This document shows positions 34,962-42,596 of a stretch of 64,000 nucleotides of DNA, one piece after another. The stretch lies in contig JACPKQ010000022.1 of NCBI GenBank assembly GCA_016186995.1, positions 78,556-142,555 of the forward strand. The letters run 5' to 3'. The notes beneath the pieces are model-generated. The model was given only the letters and a program-made list of their open reading frames with translations. It did no database searches and was not told the DNA's origin. Numbering within the stretch: the stretch's first letter is position 1; every line of letters begins with the position of its first letter. This DNA is from Deltaproteobacteria bacterium. Lineage in GTDB: Bacteria; Bdellovibrionota; JACOXK01. A program made the translations under genes and the position numbers.

Positions 34962-35143
34962 TCCAAGATCTCCTCAAATCTATGAAGCCTTTTTAAAATT
35001 TCGTTTGTGACTAAGAAAGGATCTTCATTTTCAGGAATGCCTACTTTTTGAAGAAGGCGAGAGACTTTTTTCTTATTAGGCTTTGTTTTTGTAAGTTCTT
35101 CGCTTAAAGCCAAAAGATCTTGTTTTTGAGTGCTATACGCCAT
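34958..35143 (-). CDS. Small conserved-looking protein upstream of cbs
   Basis: This 61-residue, highly charged and mostly helical ORF reads like a real small protein rather than a shadow. It is followed by cbs in an ATGA overlap and no other frame is coding here. There are no membrane or metal motifs, and I do not recognise a family. Its ribosome site is weak. Confidence 0.5.
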   Translation of the reverse strand: MAYSTQKQDLLALSEELTKTKPNKKKVSRLLQKVGIPENEDPFLVTNEILKRLHRFEEILD

Positions 35144-35164
35144 GCCGGCGTTTTAACATGGAAC

Positions 35165-35460
35165 ACAACTTCTGTCATCCCTGCATCCCTCTTTGTCATC
35201 CCTGCGTAGGCAGGGATCCAGTATTTTTCTTTTTACAATCCTGGTTCTGAGTAGCTTATGTTCTTGATGACCTGAAGAATCTTTCAGTGCCCCTCCGCCC
35301 GGTGTGGATCCTCCCTGAAAGACTCTTCAGGTCATCTTCACATAGACTCGAATGCTGTCATTCTGAGCGTATGCGAAGAATATAATTCGTATTATACCCT
35401 TCACTACGTTCAGGGTGACAGAGAAAGCACTCGGGATGACAGAGGGGTTCGTGGGGATGA
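35165..35460. repeat. Array of mixed palindromic repeats, with a 22-base-pair hairpin
   Basis: The 366-base gap before the kinase gene is filled with repeats. A GTCATCCCTGCGTAGGCAGGGATCCAG unit is followed by the partial module CTGGTTCTGAGTAG. Then comes the hairpin GATGACCTGAAGAATCTTTCAG (about 35266-35287) pairing 21 of 22 with CTGAAAGACTCTTCAGGTCATC (about 35315-35336), flanked by the usual ends TTATGTTCTT and TTCACATAGACTCG. A TCATTCTGAGCG..TTCAGGGTGACAG unit and GATGACAG fragments close the array. Confidence 0.85.
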
Positions 35461-35509
35461 CGAAAAAAGAGGCTTGCCAAAAGTTTTTGAGTTTATATAG
35501 AAAGACTGC

Positions 35510-36667
35510 ATGCACGCAATTGGAAGATACTCTATTTTAGAAAAAATTGCCTCGGGTGGAATGTCTCAAATCTATAAAGGCATTTTAAAAGGGCCCCAGG
35601 GCTTTAAAAAAGAAGTTGTTTTAAAAAATATTACAGAGCTTCACAGCTTTTCAAAACATCTTATACACGAAGCTAAAATTCTAAGTTCCTTTCAGCATCC
35701 TAATGTTGTTTCAGTTTATGAATTGGTCGAGGAGAAAAAAAACTTTTTCCTTGTTATGGAATATATTCAGGGTCAAGATTTAGATGAACTCAATTCTTCA
35801 AAAATGTGTCTTTCAGAAAAAGTTCATTTTTATCTTGTTTCAGAGATTTTAAAGGGGCTCGAATACATTCATGAAAAAGGTTTTATTCATCAAGATTTAT
35901 CTCCTTCTAATATTCTCATTTCTTACGATGGTTATGTGAAAATAACTGATTTTGGATTAGCTGTAAAAAAGAATGAAAGAACAACGCGATCTCTTTATGG
36001 AAAGTGTTCTTATCTTTCACCTGAGCAGGTTAGGGGAGAAAATATTACTTTTCAGACAGATCTTTTTTCTTTAGGGCTTATTTTGTATGAAATGTTAAGG
36101 GGTAAGAAATTTTTTGAAGGAAAAACAGATTTTGAAATTTTAGAAAAAATTAGAAAATTTAAAACAATAGAAGAGAAAATAAATTCACAAGTCGATAGTT
36201 TTTTAAAAAATTTATTACAACAAAGCCCTTGTAAAAGATTTCAAAGTGCTCAAGAATGCCTTGAATTTATTCAAGGACATTTTCAGATAGCTTCAAGAGA
36301 AGAATTTTTGAAAGAAATACAAGAAGGTCCCCAAAAAACACATAAACTGAGTTTTGTGAGGGATATGCCTCAGAAAAATGCTTTTTTAAAACATTACGTT
36401 ATCGGTGTATGTATTTTTTTTATACTTCTTGGTGGGGTGTCTTTTCACTATTTCTATAATTCAGGAAGTGGTTTTTTAAGTATTCAAACTGAACCTTGGA
36501 GCTATGTAACGATTCAAGGTGAAAAGCTTATGACTCCACTTTACCACTATAAAATAAAATCTGGACGAGTGAGTGTTATTTTTGAAAACCCACATTTGAA
36601 TCAAAAAAAAAGTAAAACTGTATGGGTGCGAAGAAATGGCAATACTTTGATTTTGGATAAATTTTAA
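35510..36667 (+). CDS. Membrane Ser/Thr protein kinase with PEGA-like C-terminal domain
   Basis: This 385-residue Hanks-type kinase has the glycine loop IASGGMSQIYKG (about 13), the VAIK-type lysine in KEVVLKN, and a catalytic loop IHQDLSPSN in which Gln replaces the usual Arg of HRD. DFGLA and the SPEQ activation end follow. The HQD form is often seen in RD-minus kinases that do not need activation-loop phosphorylation. A transmembrane helix (about 297-316) leads to a small PEGA-like domain (SIQTEPWSYVTIQGEKL) outside the membrane. It is the only kinase in the window that could feed the FHA/PP2C operon. It ends tail to tail with the second Tad locus. Confidence 0.9.
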   Translation: MHAIGRYSILEKIASGGMSQIYKGILKGPQGFKKEVVLKNITELHSFSKHLIHEAKILSSFQHPNVVSVYELVEEKKNFFLVMEYIQGQDLDELNSSKMCLSEKVHFYLVSEILKGLEYIHEKGFIHQDLSPSNILISYDGYVKITDFGLAVKKNERTTRSLYGKCSYLSPEQVRGENITFQTDLFSLGLILYEMLRGKKFFEGKTDFEILEKIRKFKTIEEKINSQVDSFLKNLLQQSPCKRFQSAQECLEFIQGHFQIASREEFLKEIQEGPQKTHKLSFVRDMPQKNAFLKHYVIGVCIFFILLGGVSFHYFYNSGSGFLSIQTEPWSYVTIQGEKLMTPLYHYKIKSGRVSVIFENPHLNQKKSKTVWVRRNGNTLILDKF

Positions 36668-37734
36668 AATAAACTCATTTTAAAGTGAAGGAAGAGGGGT
36701 GAGAGAATGACAAGAAAAACAGAGGGAAGGATGAAGAGAAAAAGAGGAATGAGTAATTTAAAATAAAGATTTTGTTTTTTTTTCTCAAGTTCTTGTGTTT
36801 TTTCAAAATAAAGATCTTCACTTAAGTTTTTAATGGGTGAGCTTAAACTACAACCTTTATGGAGGGTTTGAAGAAGAATGAAAAGAAAGCGTTCAATATG
36901 AGGATTTTCTTCTTTTTTTAAAAAATCTTCTAAAGTTTTCTTTCTGCTTGGGCTGTTAAGAATTTTGTGGAGAAGATTTTTAAACTTATTCTGTAAAGAT
37001 GAAGAAAGGGTAGGAAGTAAATAATGAAAAGCTTGTATCCATGATTGCCCTGTTTCGATAATAAGTGCAAGTGAATCTAGAAACCAAGGAAACTCAGTTA
37101 AAATGGGTGGGTGAGATATCCATCTTTTAATAAGAAAGAAACCCAGAATATTAAGTCCTAAAGCCAATAAATAAATTTTTTGTGTAAGGGGGGTTAAGAA
37201 AGAGTTTTTTACAAGTTCAGGTTCAAAAAAGGAAAATCCTAAAAGAGTCAACCAGGGAAGAAGTACACAGAGAAGAGCTTGTATTGAAATATGCCTTGAT
37301 TGTGTTTTCATTTTTTCTTGAAATTCTAATTGGGTTTTAAATTGTGTTTCTAATTTTCTTAAAAAAGGTGAAATCTCACTTCCATTTTTAAGCAAAATAG
37401 GCATAGTGAGAGAAAAAGTGTGAAATTGGGGTACTAACTTGTTTATTTTTAATTTAACCAAAGAAGCTTCTAGAGTGCAGCCTGCATGAATATATTCAAG
37501 AAATGGTTGTAATTCTTCTTTAAGAGGTTGTGGAAGGATAGGAATTATGTTTTCAAGAGATTTTACAAAGGAATGCCCAGCAATCATGCTATGTCTTAAT
37601 TGTTCAAGAAAAAGTGGAAAAGAGGTTTTAAGTTTTTTGATCTTATGTTGCTTTTTGAAAAAATGAATTAAGAAATAGAATAGGTTAAGAAGAAAGAAGA
37701 TGCTTACAATATGACACAAAAACCCAAGAATCAT
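36664..37734 (-). CDS. TadB-TadC fused platform protein of a second Tad-like locus
   Basis: This 356-residue membrane protein contains two GspF/T2SSF-like units in a row. The first (about 35-170) begins FPLFLEQLRHSMIAGHSF and ends with a helix pair (ALLCVLLPWLTLLGFSFF). The second (about 215-350) begins FPWFLDSLALIIETGQSW and ends LLIPLFLFILPSVFLVILSP, the TadC-type ending. Separate TadB and TadC are each about 290 residues, so this is a compact fusion. It is encoded downstream of a CpaF-like ATPase and a secretin gene. No pilin gene lies next to it. Confidence 0.8.
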   Translation of the reverse strand: MILGFLCHIVSIFFLLNLFYFLIHFFKKQHKIKKLKTSFPLFLEQLRHSMIAGHSFVKSLENIIPILPQPLKEELQPFLEYIHAGCTLEASLVKLKINKLVPQFHTFSLTMPILLKNGSEISPFLRKLETQFKTQLEFQEKMKTQSRHISIQALLCVLLPWLTLLGFSFFEPELVKNSFLTPLTQKIYLLALGLNILGFFLIKRWISHPPILTEFPWFLDSLALIIETGQSWIQAFHYLLPTLSSSLQNKFKNLLHKILNSPSRKKTLEDFLKKEENPHIERFLFILLQTLHKGCSLSSPIKNLSEDLYFEKTQELEKKKQNLYFKLLIPLFLFILPSVFLVILSPLFLHFKMSLF

Positions 37735-37748
37735 TGTTAAGGGTTAAA

Positions 37749-37764
37749 GCAAATCCTGTGCCAA
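37749..37764 (-). promoter_or_regulatory. sigma54-type promoter before the TadB-TadC fusion gene
   Basis: On the minus strand, TTGGCACAGGATTTGC has GG and GC ten bases apart. Only 14 bases separate it from the ATG, so the transcript would have almost no leader. The same layout occurs at 40584-40599. Confidence 0.65.
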
Positions 37765-37794
37765 TTTTGTTGAGGCCAGGCCAGCTCAGCGGGG

Positions 37795-38118
37795 TCAGTT
37801 AAAAGAGGGGGGAATGTGGCGGATGACATTCACCTTATTGGAAGAAGGGAAAAGAAAAATCTTTTTTCTTAAAAGTAAAAGACTTACAGCCAAAAGACTC
37901 AAAAAAGCATTTGTAGTGCCATAGGTTTTTAAATATTTTTCAAGAAAGTTATTTTTAAGTTCTACCCACTGGGTTTCTTGAGCTGCTTGATCATAAAAGC
38001 CTTGTTTAATAAGAGATTGCACCTTTTTCTCATGTTGCCCAAGGCTTGCACTTAAAGATGCAGAGATGAAAACAAAAAGAATAGATGTAAAAATAAATAT
38101 TTTTCCTAGTTTTCTCAT
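37795..38118 (-). CDS. Small exported or membrane protein of the second Tad-like locus
   Basis: The track start is 38151, but the ATG at 38118 (MRKLGKIFIFTSILFVF) begins the signal-like sequence directly. The region upstream looks like a promoter: TTGGCATCAATTTTGG at 38136-38151, GG to GG rather than GC. The 107 residues have a signal peptide (cut near LSAS/LG), a helical middle with GFYDQAAQETQW, and a C-terminal hydrophobic helix (AFLSLLAVSLLLL) followed by basic residues. I do not recognise it. The layout recalls small exported proteins with a sorting-like tail. Confidence 0.6.
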   Translation of the reverse strand: MRKLGKIFIFTSILFVFISASLSASLGQHEKKVQSLIKQGFYDQAAQETQWVELKNNFLEKYLKTYGTTNAFLSLLAVSLLLLRKKIFLFPSSNKVNVIRHIPPSFN

Positions 38119-38217
38119 GACATTTATAGACATATCCAAAATTGATGCCAAGTTTTTAAAATAAATAACTTAGTAATTTCAATATCTTAGGTTTTTATCG
38201 AGGAAGTCAAGACTGCC

Positions 38218-39204
38218 TTAATTTGTCATTGGGGTGTTATTTTTCCACCCTTCACTGAAGGAGGAAAAAACATCATGAAGAATAATAGTATCCCCCTCTA
38301 GACCACATATTTGGGTAATATGAGATATTTTTCTAACCCCCACCTCCGTTTTTTCTAGGTGGATGATGAGATCTACCGCTGACTCAATATGTTGTCTTAA
38401 AGCTTTAATAGGAAAATCACACCCGCTTAAGAGCATAAGCATTTCAAGTCGTCTCAAGGCATCGCGTGGAGAGTTTGCATGAAGGGTTGTGAGGGAACCT
38501 TTGTGTCCGATATTCATGGCTTGAAGCATATCGAGAGTTTCTTCCCCTCGGCATTCCCCAACAATGATACGATCAGGTCTCATCCTTAAAGCATTTTGAA
38601 GAAGTTGTCTTAAAGTAATTTCACCTTTGTTTTCAATATTGGGTTTTTTAGACTCAAGTGAAATGACATGTTCTTGAAGAAGGTGAAGCTCTGCCACATC
38701 TTCAATGGTAATAATACGCTCTTCTTTATGGATAAAAGAAGAAAGAATATTAAGAAGAGTTGTTTTACCAGTGCTTGTTCCTCCTGAGATCAGAATATTT
38801 TTCTTTTCTTGTATTTGAGTTTTTAAAAAAAGAAGCATTTCTTGATTGAGTGTCTTGTACTCGATCAATTTTTCCTGATTTACAAAAGTGGGTAAAAACT
38901 TTCTAATTGTGAGAATAGGGCCTTGCAAAGAGAGAGGTGGGATAATGGCATGAAGTCGCATGCCATTATGAAGTCTTGCATCAACGAAAGGGCATGCTTC
39001 ATCAAGTCGTCTGTGAGTCTGAAGCAAAAGGTTTTGAGCAAGGTTTAAAACTTCATCGTGGGTTTCAAAACAAAGTGAAGTTTTAATGACTTGTCCCTGT
39101 TTTTCAATATAAACAGGGGAGATCCCGTTAATCATAATTTCATTTATTTCTGGATCTTCAATGAAAGGAAGAATTTTTCCAAAAGGTGCTTTTAAAAAAT
39201 TCAT
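38218..39204 (-). CDS. CpaF/TadA-like secretion ATPase, short form
   Basis: This 328-residue ATPase matches the second half of the fused CpaEF protein at 22.3 kb almost box for box: DPEINEIMINGISPVYIEK, RRLDEACPFVDARL, Walker A GGTSTGKTT (about 143), TIEDVAELHL, RMRPDRIIVGECRG and LTTLHANSPRD. It lacks the roughly 100-residue helical N-terminal domain and any CpaE part. It would power the second Tad-like machine. It overlaps the secretin gene by four bases. Confidence 0.92.
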   Translation of the reverse strand: MNFLKAPFGKILPFIEDPEINEIMINGISPVYIEKQGQVIKTSLCFETHDEVLNLAQNLLLQTHRRLDEACPFVDARLHNGMRLHAIIPPLSLQGPILTIRKFLPTFVNQEKLIEYKTLNQEMLLFLKTQIQEKKNILISGGTSTGKTTLLNILSSFIHKEERIITIEDVAELHLLQEHVISLESKKPNIENKGEITLRQLLQNALRMRPDRIIVGECRGEETLDMLQAMNIGHKGSLTTLHANSPRDALRRLEMLMLLSGCDFPIKALRQHIESAVDLIIHLEKTEVGVRKISHITQICGLEGDTIILHDVFSSFSEGWKNNTPMTN

Positions 39205-40568
39205 GGCTTGTGAATCTTTTTGAATTTTGAAATCAAATTTGTAAATTGTGTTTTTGTGTGAAGGTGTGGGGTGACTAAAATGATGAGCTCTTTTTTATTT
39301 TGAAGAGAACCTTGTGTTTTTAACAAATTTCCTAACAGAGGGATGTCGCTTAAAAAAGGAACGCCACTTTCAGATTGAGATGATTCATAGGTTTCAAGCC
39401 CAGAAAGAATAATTGTTTCTCCGTTGTGAACATTAAGTGATGTTTCTACTTTTCGGCTTAAAATACCTGGGATGCCATCTGTTGTGTGAGCTGGGTCAAG
39501 AGAAGAAAGCTCAGCATTCAGTGTTGTAAAAATTCTATTTTGAGAATCAATAAAGGGTTTAATTTTGAGAATAATGCCGTAAGAGCGCCAGGTAATTTGA
39601 GAGGTCACCCTTGAAATAATTCTAATGGGTATTTCACCCCCTACTAAAAACTGGGCTTCTTCTCCATTTCGACACACAAGTTTTGGATTTGAAAGAATTT
39701 TTCCAAAACCCTTTTCAGATAAAAGATGAAGAAAAACATCAAGTGCTTCGTGGGAGGAGGTGTTGGAAAATCGTCTTAAGAGGTTGTTTAAAGAAAAAAT
39801 ACGGATTTGATCAGGGTAATCAAAGCCAACTTGTGTGCTTTTGCTTTTGGCTATTTCAAGAATTTTGACATCAACAAGAATCATCTTTTCAAATTTCTGC
39901 TGAGTTGAAATATTATTAATAAACTGTGGATAAACATGCATTGTGAGGGATGAAATCAATTCGTACTCTTTTTGAGATTCTACTTTACCCTCAAGGTAAA
40001 GAGTTTCTTCTTGAGCCAGTACTTGGATGTGAAGAAAGCCTTTTTCTTTTAGGATAGAACTTATTTTTAAAGCAAGGTTTGAAAGAAGTGTAGAACGGAT
40101 ATGTGTCATATCAAGAATGTTTTTTTGTTCTTTAAGGGGGAGGATGAGTTTGAGTGTTTTTTCATCGCTGATCCATCCAGAAATAAGAATTTTCTTATTA
40201 AAATAATGAATGTGAATATCTTCTGTGTGTTTAAAAAGCTTTTCTACTTCATTTTTAAGTTGAGCCATTTCATAAGAGTAGATAGAAACCGAAATTTCAT
40301 TTTTATTGTTTTCTGTCCACAGGGTGAGCGTTGTTCCCCCCTCTTTAAGGGCCTGGACAATGATTTCGTTGCCCGGCGGAAGAACTTGCACTTGAGCGAT
40401 TTGTGTATTTGAAAGAGCCACTCTTTTTAAATGGGGAATGATAAAAGTTTTTTGTTCCCCTTTTCCAAGAGTTATACTTTGTGGAAGTTCTAAAGTATTG
40501 TTTTGAAGCGCTTCTACTAAAGTTATTTTGATTAAAGCAACAAAGAAAACAAAAAAAATATTTTTCAT
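39201..40568 (-). CDS. CpaC-like secretin of the second Tad-like locus
   Basis: This 455-residue secretin has a signal peptide (about 1-20), a pilus-secretin N domain (ITLGKGEQKTFIIPHLKRVAL), BON-like segments with HYFNKKILISGWI, and a C-terminal secretin domain. The latter carries FLVGGEIPIRII, ETIILSGLETYESSQSESG and LIILVTPHLHTK. It is shorter than the main CpaC. It is probably co-transcribed with the downstream CpaF-like gene from the sigma54-type site at 40584-40599. Confidence 0.9.
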   Translation of the reverse strand: MKNIFFVFFVALIKITLVEALQNNTLELPQSITLGKGEQKTFIIPHLKRVALSNTQIAQVQVLPPGNEIIVQALKEGGTTLTLWTENNKNEISVSIYSYEMAQLKNEVEKLFKHTEDIHIHYFNKKILISGWISDEKTLKLILPLKEQKNILDMTHIRSTLLSNLALKISSILKEKGFLHIQVLAQEETLYLEGKVESQKEYELISSLTMHVYPQFINNISTQQKFEKMILVDVKILEIAKSKSTQVGFDYPDQIRIFSLNNLLRRFSNTSSHEALDVFLHLLSEKGFGKILSNPKLVCRNGEEAQFLVGGEIPIRIISRVTSQITWRSYGIILKIKPFIDSQNRIFTTLNAELSSLDPAHTTDGIPGILSRKVETSLNVHNGETIILSGLETYESSQSESGVPFLSDIPLLGNLLKTQGSLQNKKELIILVTPHLHTKTQFTNLISKFKKIHKP

Positions 40569-40583
40569 TATTTAAGGTTCATA

Positions 40584-40599
40584 GCAAATGTTGTGCCAA
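40584..40599 (-). promoter_or_regulatory. sigma54-type promoter before the second secretin gene
   Basis: Minus strand TTGGCACAACATTTGC, GG and GC ten bases apart, 15 bases before the ATG. It closely resembles the site at 37749-37764 (TTGGCACAGGATTTGC), so both transcripts likely respond to one activator. Confidence 0.7.
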
Positions 40600-40628
40600 T
40601 TTTTTACAAATGAGACAGTTTTTCACTT

Positions 40629-40711
40629 CCTGTCATTGCGAGTGAAACGAAGCAATCTCATCGCTACCGCGATGGGATCGCCACGGTCGTTACACTCCCT
40701 CGCGATGACAT
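40629..40711. repeat. TCATTGCGAG-type palindromic repeat
   Basis: TGTCATTGCGAG..GAAGCAATC, hairpin CATCGC-TACC-GCGATG, GATCGCCACG, then CTCGCGATGACA, which mirrors the first end. It lies just after the histidine kinase gene. The track ORF 40588-40779 is an artefact of this repeat. Confidence 0.85.
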
Positions 40712-40719
40712 GTCCTTTT

Positions 40720-41796
40720 TTAGAAAATAATCACTGTTTGAAAGGTTTTATCTTTTTTATGAAAAGAAAGCGTGCCTGAGAGGGTTTTAACTATAAGCCC
40801 AGAAAGAGGCAGTCCTAAGCCTAAACCACCTTGGTGGTATTTCATATCTTTCGGGTTATTAAGATCTCCAAAAATATTTTTAAATTCTTTTTGAGAAAGG
40901 TTTTGGGTCTTGTTTTCTATAAGAATTTTAACATTTTTTTGTATTCTCTCACTCTCTATTTTAAGCGTGCCCTTATCCTCATTATAAATAAGAGCATTTT
41001 CAATAAGGTGGTAGAAGAGAGATTCAAGCAGTTTGGGGTCTCCTTTTATCTTGAGAGAGGGGATCGCAAGAGTAACTTGTATTTTTTGTTTTTGAATAAG
41101 TGTGTCAAAATGGGACAGTGTTTTTTCGATGACACACTTTAAATCTATGTTTTCGGTTTTGATTTTGTGAGTTTGTGTTTTAAGGGTAGTTAAAAGAATC
41201 ACATCTTCTGCCATGCGTAGAAGTTTTTGGGCAGCTTTATGAATATATTCTAAAGCTGTTTTGTCAGTGTTGTCATTCCCGCGAAGGCGGGAATCCAGAT
41301 TTTTGCCTTCAAGAAGAGTTTCTGTAAACCCTAAAATAGTCGTAAGAGGTGTTCTTAAAGCATGAGAAATAACGTTTAGAAAAGATGTTTTGGCTTGGTC
41401 AAGAGTTTTTAGTTTTACTTCTGCAAGTTTAAGTTTTAATCCTTTTTCTACAATGTTTTTAAGTCTATGACTATCCCACGGTTTTGTTTCAAAATGATAA
41501 ATTTTGCCTTCATTAATAGCCGAAATAATAGATTCGATATCGGCATAAGCTGTGATGAGGATACGAACGGCATCAGGGTTCAATGCAATCGATTTTTCAA
41601 GCATGTGGGCACCTGTCATTTCAGGCATTCTTTGATCGCAAATAATAACTGAGACAGGTTTTTCAACGAGGAGTTTTAAGCCCTCTTTGGCTGAAAGGGC
41701 TGTGAGTACATCATAATCCTTCCAAAACACCCTTTTTAAAGCATCGAGGGTGTCTTGATCGTCATCTACTATCAGGATTTTATGCTTCTCGCTCAT
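40720..41796 (-). CDS. Response-regulator receiver plus histidine kinase (hybrid)
   Basis: The 358 residues hold a receiver domain (about 5-118; phospho-Asp in IICDQRMPEM, Lys in FETKPW). Next is a HisKA domain with the H-box ISHALRTPLTTILGF (about 141) and an HATPase domain with LIENALIYNEDKG (N box) and GGLGLGLPLSG (G box). Such REC-HK proteins are usually mid-pathway kinases. The peptide NLDSRLRGNDN in the turn between the two HisKA helices is encoded by a palindromic repeat. No partner regulator is adjacent. Confidence 0.9.
   Translation of the reverse strand: MSEKHKILIVDDDQDTLDALKRVFWKDYDVLTALSAKEGLKLLVEKPVSVIICDQRMPEMTGAHMLEKSIALNPDAVRILITAYADIESIISAINEGKIYHFETKPWDSHRLKNIVEKGLKLKLAEVKLKTLDQAKTSFLNVISHALRTPLTTILGFTETLLEGKNLDSRLRGNDNTDKTALEYIHKAAQKLLRMAEDVILLTTLKTQTHKIKTENIDLKCVIEKTLSHFDTLIQKQKIQVTLAIPSLKIKGDPKLLESLFYHLIENALIYNEDKGTLKIESERIQKNVKILIENKTQNLSQKEFKNIFGDLNNPKDMKYHQGGLGLGLPLSGLIVKTLSGTLSFHKKDKTFQTVIIF
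41271..41298. repeat. CATTCCCGC palindrome inside the histidine kinase gene
   Basis: TGTCATTCCCGC-GAAG-GCGGGAATCCAG, read in frame as LDSRLRGNDN on the coding strand. It lies in the helix turn of the HisKA hairpin, where most homologues have a short loop. Confidence 0.88.
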
Positions 41797-42325
41797 ATCC
41801 CCCTTATCGGAATATTACGTGTCATCCTGAGCCGCTTCATGGCTCGTGTTCAAAAATCCTTCAACTTTAAGTTCTTAAAAATGGCCACAAAAGACAGGGA
41901 TAGTGCTTCCCTCGATATATTACATCGGTGGGACTGTATTTCTCAAAAACACGCTATCAAAATTCCCTGCGAGAATTTTGCGCTCTCTCTCGGCCGCGAG
42001 AAGGTTTTTTTGAAACACAGTTCCACCTCTTTATATCTTTTGCCCTATAACTTTATTCTCGAGTTTATGTGAAGATGGGCTGAATTTCGAGTCCATGAGA
42101 GAGTAGGGACTGGGTAAACACCCTCCCTACTCAGAACCAAAGTTGTAATTATGTGAGGAAATGGTCAGTGTCTGGAGCGGAAGTAAAGCGGAGCTCTATG
42201 AGGCCTTGCCGAATAAAGAGCGAGCCATGAAGCGGAAGACACTGCCATTTCAAGAACTTAAGTTCGAATAAACCCTGGATTCCCGCCTTCGCGGGAATGA
42301 CAGAGGGGGATCCCGGGAATGACAA
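41797..42325. repeat. Composite repeat array before the 42.6 kb gene
   Basis: This fills most of an 800-base gene-free stretch. Blocks in order: a family end TTAAGTTCTTAAAAATGGCC; a type-B-like arm ACAAAAGACAGGGATAGTGCTT; the inverted pair GGTGGGACTGT..ACAGTTCCACC; the end CGAGTTTATGTGAAGA; and the hairpin module GAGTAGGGA..TCCCTACTC (reverse). Next is a type A copy with AAATGGTCAGTGTCT..AGACACTGCCATTTCAAGAACTTAAG (about 42151-42262), then CATTCCCGC palindromes. From 42326 to 42550 I see no repeat or gene. Confidence 0.85.
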
Positions 42326-42550
42326 TGGAGAACTGGCTTGGCTTCGTGGAAAAGAGTGTTTAAGAAGTGAACAGCGGACTAAAAAACAAATCAGTGGTCT
42401 TAAGTATATAAAATTATTAAACTAATACAACTCTATGACTTGTTTTTAGTCACTCAAAGACGGTATGACAACGGTTTTTGCTTTTTCGAGAAAAAAGCTC
42501 TAAGAATGCTAAGTATTCAATATTACTTAATAAATCTATTTTTCCTGTTC

Positions 42551-42566
42551 TGGCATGGGGCTTGCT
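42551..42566 (+). promoter_or_regulatory. sigma54 promoter of the 42.6 kb secreted protein gene
   Basis: TGGCATGGGGCTTGCT has GG and GC ten bases apart and resembles the flp site (TGGCATAGAGCTTGCT) at all but two positions. It lies 31 bases before the ATG at 42597, which has GAGGAG ten bases upstream. Confidence 0.78.
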
Positions 42567-42596
42567 CATAAGTAAAGTACGAGGAGTCTCATTTTC

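Noticed and set aside
35327-35515. Track ORF of 62 residues before the kinase gene
   Set aside because: It runs through repeat fragments only; no ribosome site or family.
40588-40779. Track ORF of 63 residues after the histidine kinase
   Set aside because: It is a reading of the TCATTGCGAG repeat and overlaps the end of the kinase gene.
41797-42325. CRISPR array
   Set aside because: The repeats are of several kinds, unevenly spaced and dispersed genome-wide in appearance; no cas genes are present.
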